Shown piece by piece: positions 26,460-37,123 of a DNA stretch of 64,000 nucleotides. The position numbers were made by a program, and so were the translations under genes. A model generated the notes under the pieces. That model saw only the letters and a program-made list of their open reading frames with translations, made no database searches and had not been told where the DNA came from. Position 1 is the first letter of the stretch. Each line of letters starts with the position of its first letter. Source of the DNA: Glutamicibacter ardleyensis (GTDB lineage Bacteria; Actinomycetota; Actinomycetes; Actinomycetales; Micrococcaceae); contig NZ_BMKX01000006.1 in assembly GCF_014644555.1 (NCBI RefSeq), positions 124,001-188,000 of the forward strand, written 5' to 3'.

Positions 26460-27686
26460 TCACTTTGTGACGTGCGGATGTCCGATTATTGCGCTGGCGA
26501 TCTGCTCTATGACCACCCGGGCCACCTCGAGTTTGCTTCCCGTAGCCTGCACACTCGGAGCCTGCGAGGCAAACAGCACCTGAATGCTGTTGGTGTCTTG
26601 TCCAAAGGCAAGCTGCGCGCCCACCTCGTTGACCACGAGCATTTCGCAGCCCTTACGCGCCAACTTCGAGCGCCCGTAGTCCAGCACGCTGCCCTGCTCG
26701 TCACCGGTTTCGGCGGCGAACCCGACGATCAGTGAGGGCAGCGTCGCATCCTGGGCACGTGCCTGCACAATCTCGGCCAGAATGTCTGGATTGCGCACCA
26801 AGGTGATCACCGGAGCGGAGTGTTCGTCGCGCTTTTTAATCTTCGAATTTTCGATGTTTGCCGGGCGGAAGTCGGCCACCGCGGCGTTCATGATCAGCAC
26901 ATCGTGACCTGGAGCCTCGGCGAACACCGCCGCGCGCAGCTCTAACGCGCTCGATGCATGCACCAGACGCACCCCAGCCGGTGGGGCAACTTCGAGGTGA
27001 GTGGCCAGCAACGTCACCTCGGCGCCAGCATCACGGGCGGCCTGCGCCAGTGCCACGCCTTGGCGGCCGGAGGAACGGTTACCCAAGAAGCGCACCGGGT
27101 CCAAAGGCTCGCGAGTACCACCAGCGGTGATCAACACTCGCTGGCCGGCCAGGATCGGGGTGCTGAGCAACGGGGTAATCTGCGCAAAAATATCTTCGGG
27201 TTCTGGAAGTCGTCCCGGTCCGGAGTCTTTTCCGGTCAACCGCCCGCTAGCCGGTTCGATGATGGTCACCCCACGTGAGCGCAAGGTGGCCACGTTGGCG
27301 CGGGTGGCCTCGTGTTGCCACATTTCGGTGTGCATTGCCGGGGCCATCACTACCGGGGCCCGGGTCGCTAGCAGCGTGCCGGTCAACAAATCATCGGCGA
27401 TCCCCGCCGCCGCCTTGGCCATCAGGTCCGCCGTCGCTGGCACGATCAGCACCAGGTCGGCTTGCTGACCTAAGCGCACGTGGTTCACCGATTCGACCGC
27501 GTCAAAAACGTTGGAGGTCACGCGATTGCCCGACAGGGCTTCCCAGGTGGCGTTGCCAACGAAGTTTTCGACCTTCGCAGTCGGGATGACGTCGACGTGA
27601 TGCCCGGCCTCTTTGAGCAGGCGCAGCAACAACACGGACTTGTAGGCGGCGATCCCAGCCGAGACGCCCAAAACGATACGCAACAC
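26460..27686 (-). CDS. coaBC: Bifunctional phosphopantothenoylcysteine decarboxylase / phosphopantothenate-cysteine ligase
   Basis: 408 residues. The first half is the FMN-dependent CoaC flavoprotein ('VLGVSAGIAAYKSVLLLR', 'APVVMAPAMHTEMW') and the second the CoaB ligase ('VLITAGGTREPLDPVRFLGNRSSGRQG', 'IMNAAVADFRP'). Together they carry out two steps of coenzyme A synthesis. GTG at 27686 with AAAGGA 8 bases upstream. A strong terminator lies between rpoZ and this gene, so it needs its own promoter or read-through. Confidence 0.96.
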   Translation of the reverse strand: MLRIVLGVSAGIAAYKSVLLLRLLKEAGHHVDVIPTAKVENFVGNATWEALSGNRVTSNVFDAVESVNHVRLGQQADLVLIVPATADLMAKAAAGIADDLLTGTLLATRAPVVMAPAMHTEMWQHEATRANVATLRSRGVTIIEPASGRLTGKDSGPGRLPEPEDIFAQITPLLSTPILAGQRVLITAGGTREPLDPVRFLGNRSSGRQGVALAQAARDAGAEVTLLATHLEVAPPAGVRLVHASSALELRAAVFAEAPGHDVLIMNAAVADFRPANIENSKIKKRDEHSAPVITLVRNPDILAEIVQARAQDATLPSLIVGFAAETGDEQGSVLDYGRSKLARKGCEMLVVNEVGAQLAFGQDTNSIQVLFASQAPSVQATGSKLEVARVVIEQIASAIIGHPHVTK

Positions 27687-27722
27687 GCGAAATATCCTTT
27701 GGTGATTTATTACCTGGTGGTT

Positions 27723-27758
27723 AAAGAAAAAAGATGGCGCCCGATCGGGGCGCCATCT
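27723..27758 (-). terminator. Intrinsic terminator of the mihF-gmk-rpoZ unit
   Basis: An 11-pair GC-rich stem with a 5-base loop (arms 27732-27742 and 27748-27758) followed on the minus strand by TTTTTTCTTT. It starts 7 bases after the rpoZ stop. Confidence 0.93.
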
Positions 27759-27764
27759 CTCATA

Positions 27765-28025
27765 TTAGTCTTCGGTAACTTCAGCCCGAGTGACCTTGAG
27801 CAGCTGGCTGTCCAGTTCGCGCAATGCGATGGTCAGTGGCTTTTCGTTCAACTTGGTCTCAACCAATGGACCAACATACTCGAACAGGCCTTCATTTAGC
27901 TGCGCGTAGTAAGCGTTGATCTGACGTGCGCGCTTTGATGCGTTGAGCACCAGCGCGTACTTCGAGTCGTTGGTCTCAAGCAACGAGTCGATCGATGGGT
28001 TAATGATTCCCTCTAGATTGGACAC
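27765..28025 (-). CDS. rpoZ: RNA polymerase omega subunit
   Basis: 86 residues from the GTG at 28025 ([17 protein letters not shown]), which has AAAGGGAG 4 bases upstream. An ATG at 28043 overlapping the gmk stop by 8 bases is an alternative start. The omega motif '[23 protein letters not shown]' is present. Omega helps assemble the beta' subunit. gmk-rpoZ adjacency is typical. Confidence 0.93.
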   Translation of the reverse strand: MSNLEGIINPSIDSLLETNDSKYALVLNASKRARQINAYYAQLNEGLFEYVGPLVETKLNEKPLTIALRELDSQLLKVTRAEVTED

Positions 28026-28035
28026 AGGACTCCCT

Positions 28036-28599
28036 TTAGTCATTCTTCAGGCCCATAAGGGCCACAAGCTCTTCGGCGGCGCGTGAAACATCATCGTTAA
28101 CGATGGTGACATCGAATTCTGATTCCGCCGCAAGTTCTAGTTTAGCGGTTTCTAGGCGACGCTGCTGCTCCTGGGCCGTTTCGGTCCCACGACCGATCAG
28201 TCGGCGCACCAATTCATCCCACGTTGGCGGGGCCAAAAAGACAAACTTTGCCTCAGGCAACGTCTCTTTAACCTGTCGTGCACCCTGCAGATCGATCTCC
28301 AGCAGGACCTTCTTGCCATTGGCCACCGCGTCGTCAACCGTGGAACGAATGGTCCCGTAGCTATTCTGCCCGTGCACCACAGCCCATTCCAACATGTCAC
28401 CGCCATCGACCAGTTGATGGAACTTTTCAGGCCCGACGAAGAAGTAATGAACCCCATCCTCTTCGCCTGGCCGTGGGTCTCGGGTTGTAGCCGAGACCGA
28501 AAGCCAGACATCAGGATAGTTATCTCGGATGTAGGTGGAGACGGTGCCCTTACCTACGGCCGTGGGGCCGGCTAGAACAGTTACCGACGCAGCGGTCAT
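28036..28599 (-). CDS. gmk: Guanylate kinase
   Basis: 187 residues. It converts GMP and ATP to GDP and ADP. The P-loop is '[12 protein letters not shown]', the GMP-binding region has '[19 protein letters not shown]', and the lid contains '[17 protein letters not shown]'. ATG at 28599 follows mihF by 3 bases. mihF-gmk-rpoZ forms one operon closed by the terminator at 27723-27758. Confidence 0.96.
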   Translation of the reverse strand: MTAASVTVLAGPTAVGKGTVSTYIRDNYPDVWLSVSATTRDPRPGEEDGVHYFFVGPEKFHQLVDGGDMLEWAVVHGQNSYGTIRSTVDDAVANGKKVLLEIDLQGARQVKETLPEAKFVFLAPPTWDELVRRLIGRGTETAQEQQRRLETAKLELAAESEFDVTIVNDDVSRAAEELVALMGLKND

Positions 28600-28602
28600 T
28601 GA

Positions 28603-28938
28603 CTACACTTTCGTTTTTGGTGGCGATTGCTTGAAGTGTTCGGTGATCGCCGTGCGCTGCTTGCGGCCTAAACCGCGCAAGCGACGCGAAGGGGAAATGC
28701 CAAGACGTTCCAGCAGGTTTGCTGCACGAACTTCGCCAACACCCGGCACCGATTCCAGAAGGTCCATGACACGCATGCGTCCCACAGCCTCGTCTTCGTA
28801 TACCAAGTCTAGTACCTCCGTGATGGAGATCTTGCCGGTACTGAACTGGGCTTTAAGTTCTGCACGGCGTGTGCGAGCTGCCAATGCCTTGGCACGAGCC
28901 CGAATACGGTCTTCGTCTGAGAGTTCTCGCAGTACCAT
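28603..28938 (-). CDS. mihF: Integration host factor, actinobacterial type
   Basis: 111 residues. It is a nucleoid-associated DNA-binding protein, unrelated in sequence to E. coli IHF. A basic helical N-terminus precedes 'LLESVPGVGEVRAANLLERLGI', a helix-two-turn-helix DNA-contact segment, and a basic C-terminus 'RRLRGLGRKQRTAI'. Its place directly before gmk is conserved in actinobacteria. ATG at 28938 has AAGGA about 12 bases upstream. About 130 bases separate it from pyrF, including a long hairpin. Confidence 0.95.
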   Translation of the reverse strand: MVLRELSDEDRIRARAKALAARTRRAELKAQFSTGKISITEVLDLVYEDEAVGRMRVMDLLESVPGVGEVRAANLLERLGISPSRRLRGLGRKQRTAITEHFKQSPPKTKV

Positions 28939-29016
28939 CGTTCAGCCATCCTTCATGTGTAGTGGACTAAGGCTATGAGAGTGAACATAGCGATCAAACG
29001 CGCATTTTGCAAGAGT

Positions 29017-29061
29017 AATCGCGTTGTGGCTACCAGAAACTGTAGTAGCCACAACGCGATT
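29017..29061. terminator. Long perfect hairpin between pyrF and mihF
   Basis: Two 17-base arms (29017-29033 and 29045-29061) pair perfectly around an 11-base loop. It begins 12 bases after the pyrF stop. No T-run follows on the minus strand (ACTCTTGC), a form often used in actinobacteria. It is most likely the terminator of the pyr operon. Confidence 0.75.
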
Positions 29062-29072
29062 GCGCTAGTTAT

Positions 29073-29906
29073 TTAGCCCGCGGCCAATAATTCATCACGA
29101 ACTTGCGCTGCTTTCGCCCGCAAGGCGTTTACACTTGGCCCCACCTTGAGGATGTCCCGGCTGCTGGTACCCAGTACTTGTGAATAGCTACCGGCAAATG
29201 CGGCGGCGATATCACGTGCCGTGGCCCCTTGGGCACCGAGCCCAGGGGTGAGCAATGGCGCCTTCGTTGCACTCAGATCGATGCCCAGTTTCGCCGGTGC
29301 ATCGCCAATGGTTGCGCCTACCACCAGACCCACGTGGCCCATATCTTCAGCGCCCGCATTTTCTGCGGTGACTTGGTCAATAATCGATTTTGCAACCGAC
29401 TTTTCACCGCCAACGTGCTGCACAGAGGGCCCTTCAGGGTTCGAGGTGAGCCCCAAAACGAACACTCCACGACCGGTCTGCGCGGCCAGATCAATGGCCG
29501 GACGAAGCGACTCATAACCGAGGTACGGACTGAGCGTCACCGCGTCCGAAGCCAGCGGTGAAGCATCGTCCAACCACGCCGTGGCATAGGCCGCCATGGT
29601 CGAACCAATGTCGCCACGCTTAGCATCTGCGAGGGTTAATATTCCCGCAGATTTTGCCAAGCTGAGAGTTTCCTCCAAAACCGCAAATCCTGCGGACCCG
29701 AAGCGCTCATACAACGCGACCTGAGGCTTCAAAATTGCTGCCACACCAACCATGGCTTCCACCACGGTCAGTGAGAAAGATCGCACCCCAGCGGGGCTGT
29801 TTTCCAGCCCCCACGCTTGAAGCAACGCCGGGTGCGGGTCAATTCCCACACACAGCGGCCCGGAGGCCTCCATCGCCGCCCGAAGACGGGTTCCGAAGTT
29901 AGGCAT
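29073..29906 (-). CDS. pyrF: Orotidine-5'-phosphate decarboxylase
   Basis: 277 residues, the longer actinobacterial PyrF subfamily. The catalytic segment is '[14 protein letters not shown]'; '[18 protein letters not shown]' is near the N-terminus. It makes UMP, the last step of the pathway. The ATG at 29906 overlaps the carB stop as ATGCCTAA (8 bases). A longer open frame to 30002 runs back into carB and was not used. It is the last gene of the pyr operon. Confidence 0.95.
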   Translation of the reverse strand: MPNFGTRLRAAMEASGPLCVGIDPHPALLQAWGLENSPAGVRSFSLTVVEAMVGVAAILKPQVALYERFGSAGFAVLEETLSLAKSAGILTLADAKRGDIGSTMAAYATAWLDDASPLASDAVTLSPYLGYESLRPAIDLAAQTGRGVFVLGLTSNPEGPSVQHVGGEKSVAKSIIDQVTAENAGAEDMGHVGLVVGATIGDAPAKLGIDLSATKAPLLTPGLGAQGATARDIAAAFAGSYSQVLGTSSRDILKVGPSVNALRAKAAQVRDELLAAG

Positions 29907-32900
29907 TACGCGCACCGCGCAGGTTCTGATCGTGCACCTGCAAGCTGGTGACATCCCACTCGTACTCACGTAGCGCGTCGATGGCCTGCACGCAGGCACC
30001 AAACTCGGCGACGGTAGTGATAATTGGGGTGCCCACCGACACCGCGGCGGCGCGGATCTCGTAGCCGTCCCCGCGTGCCTCGGAGCCGGTTGGGGTGTTC
30101 AAGATCAGGCCGATCTGCCCGGCGTTGATCAGATCAACGATGGACTCGCCGCCCTCATGGACCTTGCCGACCACCTGGGTCGGGATGCCATTGCGGCGCA
30201 GTACCTCTGCGGTACCACCGGTGGACAGGATCTCAAATCCGTTGTCCGCCAGGTGCTTGACCGGGATCACGATGGAGCGCTTGTCACGGTTGGTCACCGA
30301 AACAAATACCTTGCCGCCGGTAGGCAGCGGGTTGTTCGCCGCCGCCTGGGACTTGGCGAAGGCGGTATCAAAGTACTTGTCGATACCCATGACCTCACCG
30401 GTGGAGCGCATCTCTGGGCCGAGCAGCGAGTCGACGACCTTGCCCTCCGGGGTGCGGAAGCGAGCGAAGGGAAGCACCGCTTCCTTCACCGCGATCGGCG
30501 CCGAATCTGGCAGGTGAGTGCCATCTCCGGTAGCCGGCAGGGAGCTGCCGCGCAGCTCGGCGATGGTGTGTCCCACGCCGATCAATGCCGCAACCTTGGC
30601 CAGCTGTACGCCGGTAGCCTTCGAGGTGAATGGCACGGTGCGGCTGGCGCGTGGGTTCGCTTCGATCACGTAGAGAATATCTGAGGCGAGCGCGAACTGG
30701 ATGTTGATCAGACCGCGGACGCCCACACCGTCGGCGATGGCGCGCGTGGCGGCTGCCACGCGGTCACGCACGTCTGGGCCCAGGGTGATCGGAGGCAAGG
30801 TGCAGGCCGAGTCGCCGGAGTGAATGCCGGCCTCCTCGATGTGCTCCATGATGCCGCCGACGTACAGGTCGGTGCCGTCGAACAGGGCGTCCACGTCGAT
30901 CTCGATGGCGTCTTCCAGGAAGCGGTCCACTAGCACCGGGTGGTCCACGGTGATTTCGGTGGCGTTGGCGATGTAGCGTTCCAGGTGCGCCTCGTCGTAG
31001 ACGATCTCCATACCGCGTCCGCCCAGCACGTAGGAAGGGCGCACCAAGACCGGGTAGCCGATCGAGTCGGCGATCTTCTTCGCGTCGGCGAAGGACACCG
31101 CGGTGCCGTTCTTCGGGGCGATCAGCCCGGCGTTATCCAACACCTGCTGGAAGGCGCCACGGTGCTCGGCGAGGTCGATGGCCTCCGGGGAGGTACCCAG
31201 GATTGGCACGCCGGCTGCCTTCAACTCGGCTGCGAGCTTCAGCGGGGTCTGACCGCCAAGCTGCACGAACACCCCGAGTACTCCGCCGGTCGCTTCTTCC
31301 GCGTGGATGATTTCCAGCACGTCTTCCAAGGTCAGCGGCTCAAAGTAGAGACGATCGGAAATGTCATAGTCGGTAGACACGGTTTCCGGGTTGCAGTTGA
31401 TCATCACGGTGTCGTGGCCTGCTTCTCGCAAGGCCATCACCGCGTGCACGCAGGAGTAATCAAATTCGATGCCCTGGCCGATCCGGTTTGGGCCGGAACC
31501 CAGGATGATTACCGAGGGCTTCTCGTGGGCGACAACCTCGGTCTCTTCGTCGTAGGTCGAGTACATGTACGGGGTGAACGCCTCGAACTCGGCCGCGCAG
31601 GTGTCCACGGTCTTGAAGACCGGGCGCACACCCAACGCGTGACGGATTCCGCGGATGACCGCTTCAGGCTTACCGGTCAGCGCCGCGATCTGCGCGTCGG
31701 AGAAACCGTGGCGCTTCGCTTCGCGCAAGACCTCTTCGGACAGGTCCTTATTCGCCGCAATCATTTGTGCGGTCTCGTTGATCAGGGCCAGCTGATCCAG
31801 GTACCACGGGTCGATCGCGGTGGTTTCAAAGAGCTTTTCGATGGAGACCCCGGAGAACAGCAGACGCTGCACTAGCGAGAGGCGCTCGGTGGAGCCCTTC
31901 ACGATCGAGGCCAGCACCGCCTCATGCTCTTCTTCCGGAATCGGCTCGAAGGAAAGCTCCGAGCCCTTCTGCTCGAGCGAACGCAACGCCTTCTGCAGGG
32001 CCTCGGTGAAGTTGCGGCCCAGCGCCATCGCCTCGCCCACGGACTTCATGGTGGTGGTCAGCGTCTTATCGGCTGCCGGGAACTTCTCGAAGGCAAAGCG
32101 TGGGACCTTGACGACCACATAGTCCAGCGCCGGTTCGAAGGAGGCCGGGGTCTTCTGCGTGATGTCGTTTGGAATCTCGTCCAGGGTGTAACCCAGCGAG
32201 AGCTTGGTGGCGATCTTCGCGATCGCAAAGCCGGTGGCCTTGGAGGCCAGCGCCGAGGAACGCGAGACGCGTGGGTTCATCTCGATGACAACCACTCGTC
32301 CGGTGTCCGGTTCGATCGCGAACTGAATGTTACAGCCGCCGGTGTCCACGCCCACCTCGCGGATGACCGCGATGGAGATGTCACGCAGGTTCTGGTATTC
32401 GCGGTCGGTCAGCGTCATCGCCGGGGCGACGGTGATCGAGTCGCCGGTGTGCACGCCGACCGGGTCGAAGTTTTCGATCGAACACACGACGACGACGTTG
32501 TCGTTCTTGTCGCGCATCATTTCCAGCTCGTATTCCTTCCACCCCAGGATGGACTCCTCCAGGAGCACCTCGGTGGTCGGCGAGTACTGCAGGCCCGCTC
32601 CGGCGATACGGCGCAGATCCTCGGCGTCATAAGCCATGCCCGAGCCAAGTCCACCCATGGTGAACGAAGGGCGCACTACCACCGGGTAGTTCAGAATCTC
32701 GACGGCGGCAAAAGCCTCCTCCAGCGTGTGCACGATCTGTGACTTCGCCGATTCGGCGCCACAGCGCTCCACGACGCCCTTGAACTTCTCGCGGTCCTCG
32801 CCCAGCTCGATGGCCTCGATATTCGCGCCGATCAGCTCGACGTTGTACTTTTCAAGCACGCCTGCCTTGTCCAGTGCGATGGCGGTGTTCAGTGCGGTCT

Positions 32901-33177
32901 GCCCGCCCAGGGTCGGCAGGATCGCGTCGGGGCGTTCCTTGGCGATGATCTTCTCCACGACCTCCGGGGTGATCGGCTCGATGTAGGTGGCATCGGCGAA
33001 TTCCGGGTCGGTCATGATGGTGGCCGGGTTGGAATTCACCAGGATGACCCGCAGGCCCTCCTCCTTGAGCACCCGCAGTGCCTGGGTGCCGGAGTAATCA
33101 AATTCGGCCGCCTGGCCGATGACGATCGGGCCCGAACCGATGACGAGTACTGAGGTGAGATCGGTGCGCTTAGGCAT
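29899..33177 (-). CDS. carB: Carbamoyl-phosphate synthase large subunit
   Basis: 1092 residues, full length. Two homologous ATP-grasp halves ('[19 protein letters not shown]' and '[19 protein letters not shown]') are followed by a C-terminal allosteric domain with '[21 protein letters not shown]'. It uses ammonia from CarA, bicarbonate and two ATP to make carbamoyl phosphate. The ATG shares one base with the carA stop (TAATG). Confidence 0.98.
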   Translation of the reverse strand: MPKRTDLTSVLVIGSGPIVIGQAAEFDYSGTQALRVLKEEGLRVILVNSNPATIMTDPEFADATYIEPITPEVVEKIIAKERPDAILPTLGGQTALNTAIALDKAGVLEKYNVELIGANIEAIELGEDREKFKGVVERCGAESAKSQIVHTLEEAFAAVEILNYPVVVRPSFTMGGLGSGMAYDAEDLRRIAGAGLQYSPTTEVLLEESILGWKEYELEMMRDKNDNVVVVCSIENFDPVGVHTGDSITVAPAMTLTDREYQNLRDISIAVIREVGVDTGGCNIQFAIEPDTGRVVVIEMNPRVSRSSALASKATGFAIAKIATKLSLGYTLDEIPNDITQKTPASFEPALDYVVVKVPRFAFEKFPAADKTLTTTMKSVGEAMALGRNFTEALQKALRSLEQKGSELSFEPIPEEEHEAVLASIVKGSTERLSLVQRLLFSGVSIEKLFETTAIDPWYLDQLALINETAQMIAANKDLSEEVLREAKRHGFSDAQIAALTGKPEAVIRGIRHALGVRPVFKTVDTCAAEFEAFTPYMYSTYDEETEVVAHEKPSVIILGSGPNRIGQGIEFDYSCVHAVMALREAGHDTVMINCNPETVSTDYDISDRLYFEPLTLEDVLEIIHAEEATGGVLGVFVQLGGQTPLKLAAELKAAGVPILGTSPEAIDLAEHRGAFQQVLDNAGLIAPKNGTAVSFADAKKIADSIGYPVLVRPSYVLGGRGMEIVYDEAHLERYIANATEITVDHPVLVDRFLEDAIEIDVDALFDGTDLYVGGIMEHIEEAGIHSGDSACTLPPITLGPDVRDRVAAATRAIADGVGVRGLINIQFALASDILYVIEANPRASRTVPFTSKATGVQLAKVAALIGVGHTIAELRGSSLPATGDGTHLPDSAPIAVKEAVLPFARFRTPEGKVVDSLLGPEMRSTGEVMGIDKYFDTAFAKSQAAANNPLPTGGKVFVSVTNRDKRSIVIPVKHLADNGFEILSTGGTAEVLRRNGIPTQVVGKVHEGGESIVDLINAGQIGLILNTPTGSEARGDGYEIRAAAVSVGTPIITTVAEFGACVQAIDALREYEWDVTSLQVHDQNLRGARNA

Positions 33178-34346
33178 TACTTGCTGTCCTTATCTGCGGC
33201 GGAATCCATCGCGGAAACGAAACGGTCAAAGAGGTAGGCGGCATCGTGGGGACCCGATGCTGCCTCCGGGTGGTACTGCACGGAGAAGGCCGGGATGTCC
33301 AGGCAGGACAGGCCCTCCACCACGTGGTCGTTCAGCGAGAAGTGCGAGACTTCCACCTTGCCGAAGCGTTCCACCGGTGCGGTGACGGCGCCTTCAAGCG
33401 GTGCGTCGACGGCGAAGCCGTGGTTCTGGCTGGTGATCTCCACCCGGCCGGTGGACTTGTCCATGACCGGCTGGTTGATTCCACGGTGTCCGAAGCGCAG
33501 CTTGTAGGTGTCAAAACCCAGTGCGCGGCCTAGGATCTGGTTGCCGAAGCAGATGCCGAAGTATGGCATGCCGGCGTCGAGTACCTCGCGAACCAGTTCC
33601 ACCTGTGCGGTAGCTGCCGCCGGGTCACCGGGGCCGTTGGAGAAGAACACTCCGGTGGCGCCGGTGGCCTTAATTTCTTCCAGTGTCGCGTTGTACGGCA
33701 AAACGTGTACGCGCAGGCCACGCTCGGCCAGACGGTGCGGGGTCATCGACTTCATGCCCAGGTCCACGGCGGCCACGGTGTGCAGTGGTGCGCCACTAAA
33801 TCCGTGATCGGCCGGTTCCACGGTATACGCGGTAGCTACCGAAACCTCGGCGGAGATGTTCCGTCCGGCCATGGCTGGCTGCGCCTTGACGGCGGCGATC
33901 AGTTCGGTCTCGGGCTGTGCGGCGGCCTCACCGGAGAAGATGCCGGACTTCATTGCCCCGGCGTCGCGCAGGTGACGGGTCAGCGCGCGGGTATCCACGT
34001 TGCGGATACCGACGATGCCGTATTCGACCAGGTCTTCATCCAAGGTGCGTTCGCTGCGCCAGTTGCTGGGGCGTCGGGCCGCGTCGCGCACCACATAGCC
34101 GGCCGGCCACATCCGAGTGGACTCCGGGTCTTCGCTGTTCACGCCGGTGTTTCCCACGTGTGGGAAGGTCTGCACGACGATCTGGTGCGCGTAGGAAGGG
34201 TCGGTCAATGTTTCCTGGTACCCGGTCATTCCGGTGGTGAACACTGCTTCGCCAAGGCTTGTGCCTACGGCGCCGTAGCTACGTCCACGGAAGATGCGGC
34301 CATCTTCGAGTACCAACACTGCTGGTAGGTTGCTCAGGGAATTCAC
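33177..34346 (-). CDS. carA: Carbamoyl-phosphate synthase small subunit (glutaminase)
   Basis: 389 residues. The N-terminal CPSase domain includes '[20 protein letters not shown]'. The C-terminal class I glutamine amidotransferase has the nucleophile in '[12 protein letters not shown]' and His/Glu in '[13 protein letters not shown]'. It supplies ammonia to CarB. GTG start at 34346 directly abuts the stop of the upstream PH-like gene (TAA then GTG). Confidence 0.97.
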   Translation of the reverse strand: MNSLSNLPAVLVLEDGRIFRGRSYGAVGTSLGEAVFTTGMTGYQETLTDPSYAHQIVVQTFPHVGNTGVNSEDPESTRMWPAGYVVRDAARRPSNWRSERTLDEDLVEYGIVGIRNVDTRALTRHLRDAGAMKSGIFSGEAAAQPETELIAAVKAQPAMAGRNISAEVSVATAYTVEPADHGFSGAPLHTVAAVDLGMKSMTPHRLAERGLRVHVLPYNATLEEIKATGATGVFFSNGPGDPAAATAQVELVREVLDAGMPYFGICFGNQILGRALGFDTYKLRFGHRGINQPVMDKSTGRVEITSQNHGFAVDAPLEGAVTAPVERFGKVEVSHFSLNDHVVEGLSCLDIPAFSVQYHPEAASGPHDAAYLFDRFVSAMDSAADKDSK

Positions 34347-34856
34347 TTAGTTTGTCTCCTGCTCGGCCGCGTCGGCTTGGTGCGACGCCAGCAACTGATA
34401 AATCTTTGCGGTGTCCTCGTGGTAGCGAGGACGGAATCCGGTATCGAAGGTGAAATCATCCTTCGTCCAGGTGATCACGATCAGCCCGTCACGTTCGACG
34501 AACTTGCCGACCATGCCGGCGGACCGGGCCACCTTCACAAACGCGTTCCACGGAATGTGCAGGTCGGTGGTGCCCGGACGGAGCAGATGCACCCCGCCGC
34601 TACCCAGTTCCAAGGTGGCGTTCGAACGCACTCCGAGCTGATGGACGGCGATCCGATCCAACCAGTCTTCATACCGGGTGGTGGCCACGTACATGCCGGT
34701 GAACTGGTGTTCAGGCTCATCGTCGAACCCGGCATAAGGCGCCGGAATGCCCGACTGTCGTCGTTTCATATTGCGCCAGCCGATCAGGATCAGCGCACAA
34801 AAAAGTACCACGATCCCGATGGTGACCAGCACGCTGGTGAGCTCCCCGCTAGTCAT
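34347..34856 (-). CDS. PH-like domain membrane protein inside the pyr operon
   Basis: 169 residues. One N-terminal membrane helix (about 6-25, 'VLVTIGIVVLFCALILIGW') is followed by a basic 'RNMKRRQ' and a soluble beta-rich domain like those called PH-like or exported in actinobacteria ('LELGSGGVHLLRPGTTDLHIPW', 'IVITWTKDDFTFDTGFRPRY'). A gene in the same place occurs in mycobacterial pyr operons (Rv1382). The ATG at 34856 overlaps the pyrC stop as ATGACTAG. Function is unknown; its fixed place suggests a link to pyrimidine synthesis at the membrane. Confidence 0.85.
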   Translation of the reverse strand: MTSGELTSVLVTIGIVVLFCALILIGWRNMKRRQSGIPAPYAGFDDEPEHQFTGMYVATTRYEDWLDRIAVHQLGVRSNATLELGSGGVHLLRPGTTDLHIPWNAFVKVARSAGMVGKFVERDGLIVITWTKDDFTFDTGFRPRYHEDTAKIYQLLASHQADAAEQETN

Positions 34857-36150
34857 TAGCCACCCGCGGGGTAGCCAGCGCACCGTCGAGCACGGTGGGG
34901 TGACCGTGGAAGAAGGTGGCGCGCACCGCACCTGGCAGCTCCATCCCGGCAAACGGTGAGTTGCGCCCCTTGGTGGCCATCGTGAACGGGTCCACGATCC
35001 AGCGTGCCGCCGGGTCCACTAAGGTCAGGTTGGCCGGTTCACCTACGGCGATCGGGCGGCCCTGATCTGCTAGGCTGCCGATCTTCGCCGGGGTGAACGA
35101 GGTAATCCGCGCCACGTCGGCCCAGGAAAGCAGCCCGGTCTGAACCAGCGTGTGCTGCACGATGGACAGCGCGGTTTCCAACCCGGTCATGCCCATGGCC
35201 GCGACACCCCATTCGCAGTCCTTCGCTTCGCTCGGGTGCGGGGCGTGGTCGGTGCCGATCACGTCGATGGTGCCATCGGCGACGCCCGCGCGCAGCGCCA
35301 GCACATCTTCTTCGCGGCGCAGCGGCGGGTTGACCTTGTACACCGGATCAAAGGTTTTCACCTTTTCGTCGGTCAGCAACAGGTGGTGTGGGGTGACCTC
35401 GGCGGTGACGGCGATGCCGCGCGCCTTGGCCCAGCGGATAATCTCCACCGATCCGGCGGTTGACACGTGGCACACGTGCAAGCGTGCGCCGACATGTTCT
35501 GCCAGCAGCACGTCGCGGGCGATGATCGATTCTTCGGCGACTGCCGGCCAGCCGGTCATGCCGAGCACCGCGGACACCTCGCCCTCGTTCATTTGGGCGC
35601 CCTCGGTGAGCCGTGGTTCTTGGGCGTGCTGGGCGATCACCCCGTCGAAGGCCTTCACATATTCCAGCGCACGGCGCATCAGCAGCGGATCGGAGACACA
35701 GATCCCGTCATCTGAGAACATCCGCACTTTCGCGCGGGAATCTGCCATCGCGCCGATTTCGGAGAGCTGCTGCCCGCCCAGTCCTACGGTCACCGCACCG
35801 ACCGGGCGAACATCCACCCAGCCAGCCTTGCGGCCCAGCTCGTAAACCTGCTCGACGACGCCGGCGTTATCTGCCACCGGGGTGGAATTGGCCATCGCGT
35901 GCACCGCGGTGTAACCGCCGCGAGCCGCGGCCTGGGAACCGGTTTCCACGGTTTCGGCATCTTCACGGCCCGGTTCGCGCAGGTGCGTATGCGGGTCAAC
36001 GAGCCCCGGCAGCAATACCAGCCCGGCGGCTTCGATCACCGTAGCCTCGGCGTCGCTGAGCTCGCCGAGCTGTGCGATCTTGCCGTCAATGATTAGCACG
36101 TCGGTAGCTTGACCGCCGAGAACGGCGGCCTGTCGAATCAAATACTTCAT
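34849..36150 (-). CDS. pyrC: Dihydroorotase
   Basis: 433 residues, type I amidohydrolase. Zinc ligands H54 and H56 are in 'DPHTHLREPG'. Further ligands are in 'HVCHVSTAGSVE' and 'GTDHAPH'. It cyclises carbamoyl aspartate to dihydroorotate. ATG at 36150, 10 bases after the pyrB stop, with AAGGAACC-like sequence in the gap. The ring-forming partner PyrB lies immediately upstream. Confidence 0.97.
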   Translation of the reverse strand: MKYLIRQAAVLGGQATDVLIIDGKIAQLGELSDAEATVIEAAGLVLLPGLVDPHTHLREPGREDAETVETGSQAAARGGYTAVHAMANSTPVADNAGVVEQVYELGRKAGWVDVRPVGAVTVGLGGQQLSEIGAMADSRAKVRMFSDDGICVSDPLLMRRALEYVKAFDGVIAQHAQEPRLTEGAQMNEGEVSAVLGMTGWPAVAEESIIARDVLLAEHVGARLHVCHVSTAGSVEIIRWAKARGIAVTAEVTPHHLLLTDEKVKTFDPVYKVNPPLRREEDVLALRAGVADGTIDVIGTDHAPHPSEAKDCEWGVAAMGMTGLETALSIVQHTLVQTGLLSWADVARITSFTPAKIGSLADQGRPIAVGEPANLTLVDPAARWIVDPFTMATKGRNSPFAGMELPGAVRATFFHGHPTVLDGALATPRVAND

Positions 36151-36160
36151 CTTAGGTTCC

Positions 36161-37123
36161 TTAGATCAGGTCGCCGGAAAGCAGCATGTAGAGGCTTGCC
36201 ATGCGGACCGCAACGCCGTTGGTGACCTGTTCCAGGACCATCGACGCTGGCGAATCGGCGGCAGCCGAGGATATTTCAAGACCGCGGTTCATCGGGCCAG
36301 GGTGCAAGATCAGCGTGTCGTGCCCCTTGGCTTCAAGCGCTTTGAGCCGGGTGTCATCCAGCCCCCAGTAGCGCGAGTATTCGCGTGGGTTCGGGAAGAA
36401 CGCTGCCCGCATGCGCTCGCCTTGCACACGCAGCATCATCACCGCATCCACCCCGGATTCGATCACCGCGTCCAGCGAGTAACTAATTTTGCACGGCCAA
36501 GCGCTCGCGCCGACCGGCAGCAGCGTCGGCGGGGCGACCATGGTCACCGATGCGCCGAGCGTGTTCAGCAGCCACAAATTTGAGCGGGCCACCCGGCTGT
36601 GCAGGATGTCACCGACGATCGCGATCTTCAGCCCGTCCAGTCCCCGGCCTAGCGGAGAGACGCCCTCGCGCAGCGCCAGCTGGCGGCGCAGCGTAAACGC
36701 GTCGAGCAACGCCTGGGTGGGGTGTTCGTGGGTACCATCCCCGGCGTTGACGATCGGCAGTCCGATCCAGTCGGTGGCCGCCAGGCGTGCCGGAGCCCCG
36801 GAGTCAGGGTGGCGGATCACTACCGCGTCCGCGCCGATGGCCAGCAGCGTCTGTGCGGTGTCCTTCAACGATTCGCCCTTGGACACGCTGGAGCCCTTGG
36901 CCGAAAAGTTGATCACATCCGCGCTCAAGCGCTTGGCGGCAGCTTCGAAGGAGATGCGGGTGCGGGTGGAGTCCTCAAAAAACAGGTTCACCACGGTGCG
37001 TCCGCGTAACGCCGGAAGCTTTTTGACCTGCCGGGTGCCGGTTTCGCGCATTTCTTCGGCGATGTCCAGGATCGCGATGGCTTCTTCGCGGCTCAAGTCC
37101 GCGGTGGATAGCAGGTGTTTCAT
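36161..37123 (-). CDS. pyrB: Aspartate carbamoyltransferase
   Basis: 320 residues. Carbamoyl-phosphate-binding '[13 protein letters not shown]' near residue 49 and the '[13 protein letters not shown]' segment identify it; '[11 protein letters not shown]' lies near the C-terminus. It makes carbamoyl aspartate. Its ATG overlaps the pyrR stop (ATGA), so PyrR repression of the first cistron should carry over by coupling. Confidence 0.97.
   Translation of the reverse strand: MKHLLSTADLSREEAIAILDIAEEMRETGTRQVKKLPALRGRTVVNLFFEDSTRTRISFEAAAKRLSADVINFSAKGSSVSKGESLKDTAQTLLAIGADAVVIRHPDSGAPARLAATDWIGLPIVNAGDGTHEHPTQALLDAFTLRRQLALREGVSPLGRGLDGLKIAIVGDILHSRVARSNLWLLNTLGASVTMVAPPTLLPVGASAWPCKISYSLDAVIESGVDAVMMLRVQGERMRAAFFPNPREYSRYWGLDDTRLKALEAKGHDTLILHPGPMNRGLEISSAAADSPASMVLEQVTNGVAVRMASLYMLLSGDLI

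Noticed and set aside
29907-30002. Longer N-terminus for pyrF
   Set aside because: It lies inside carB in another phase, is Cys/Arg/Ser-rich and does not match PyrF.
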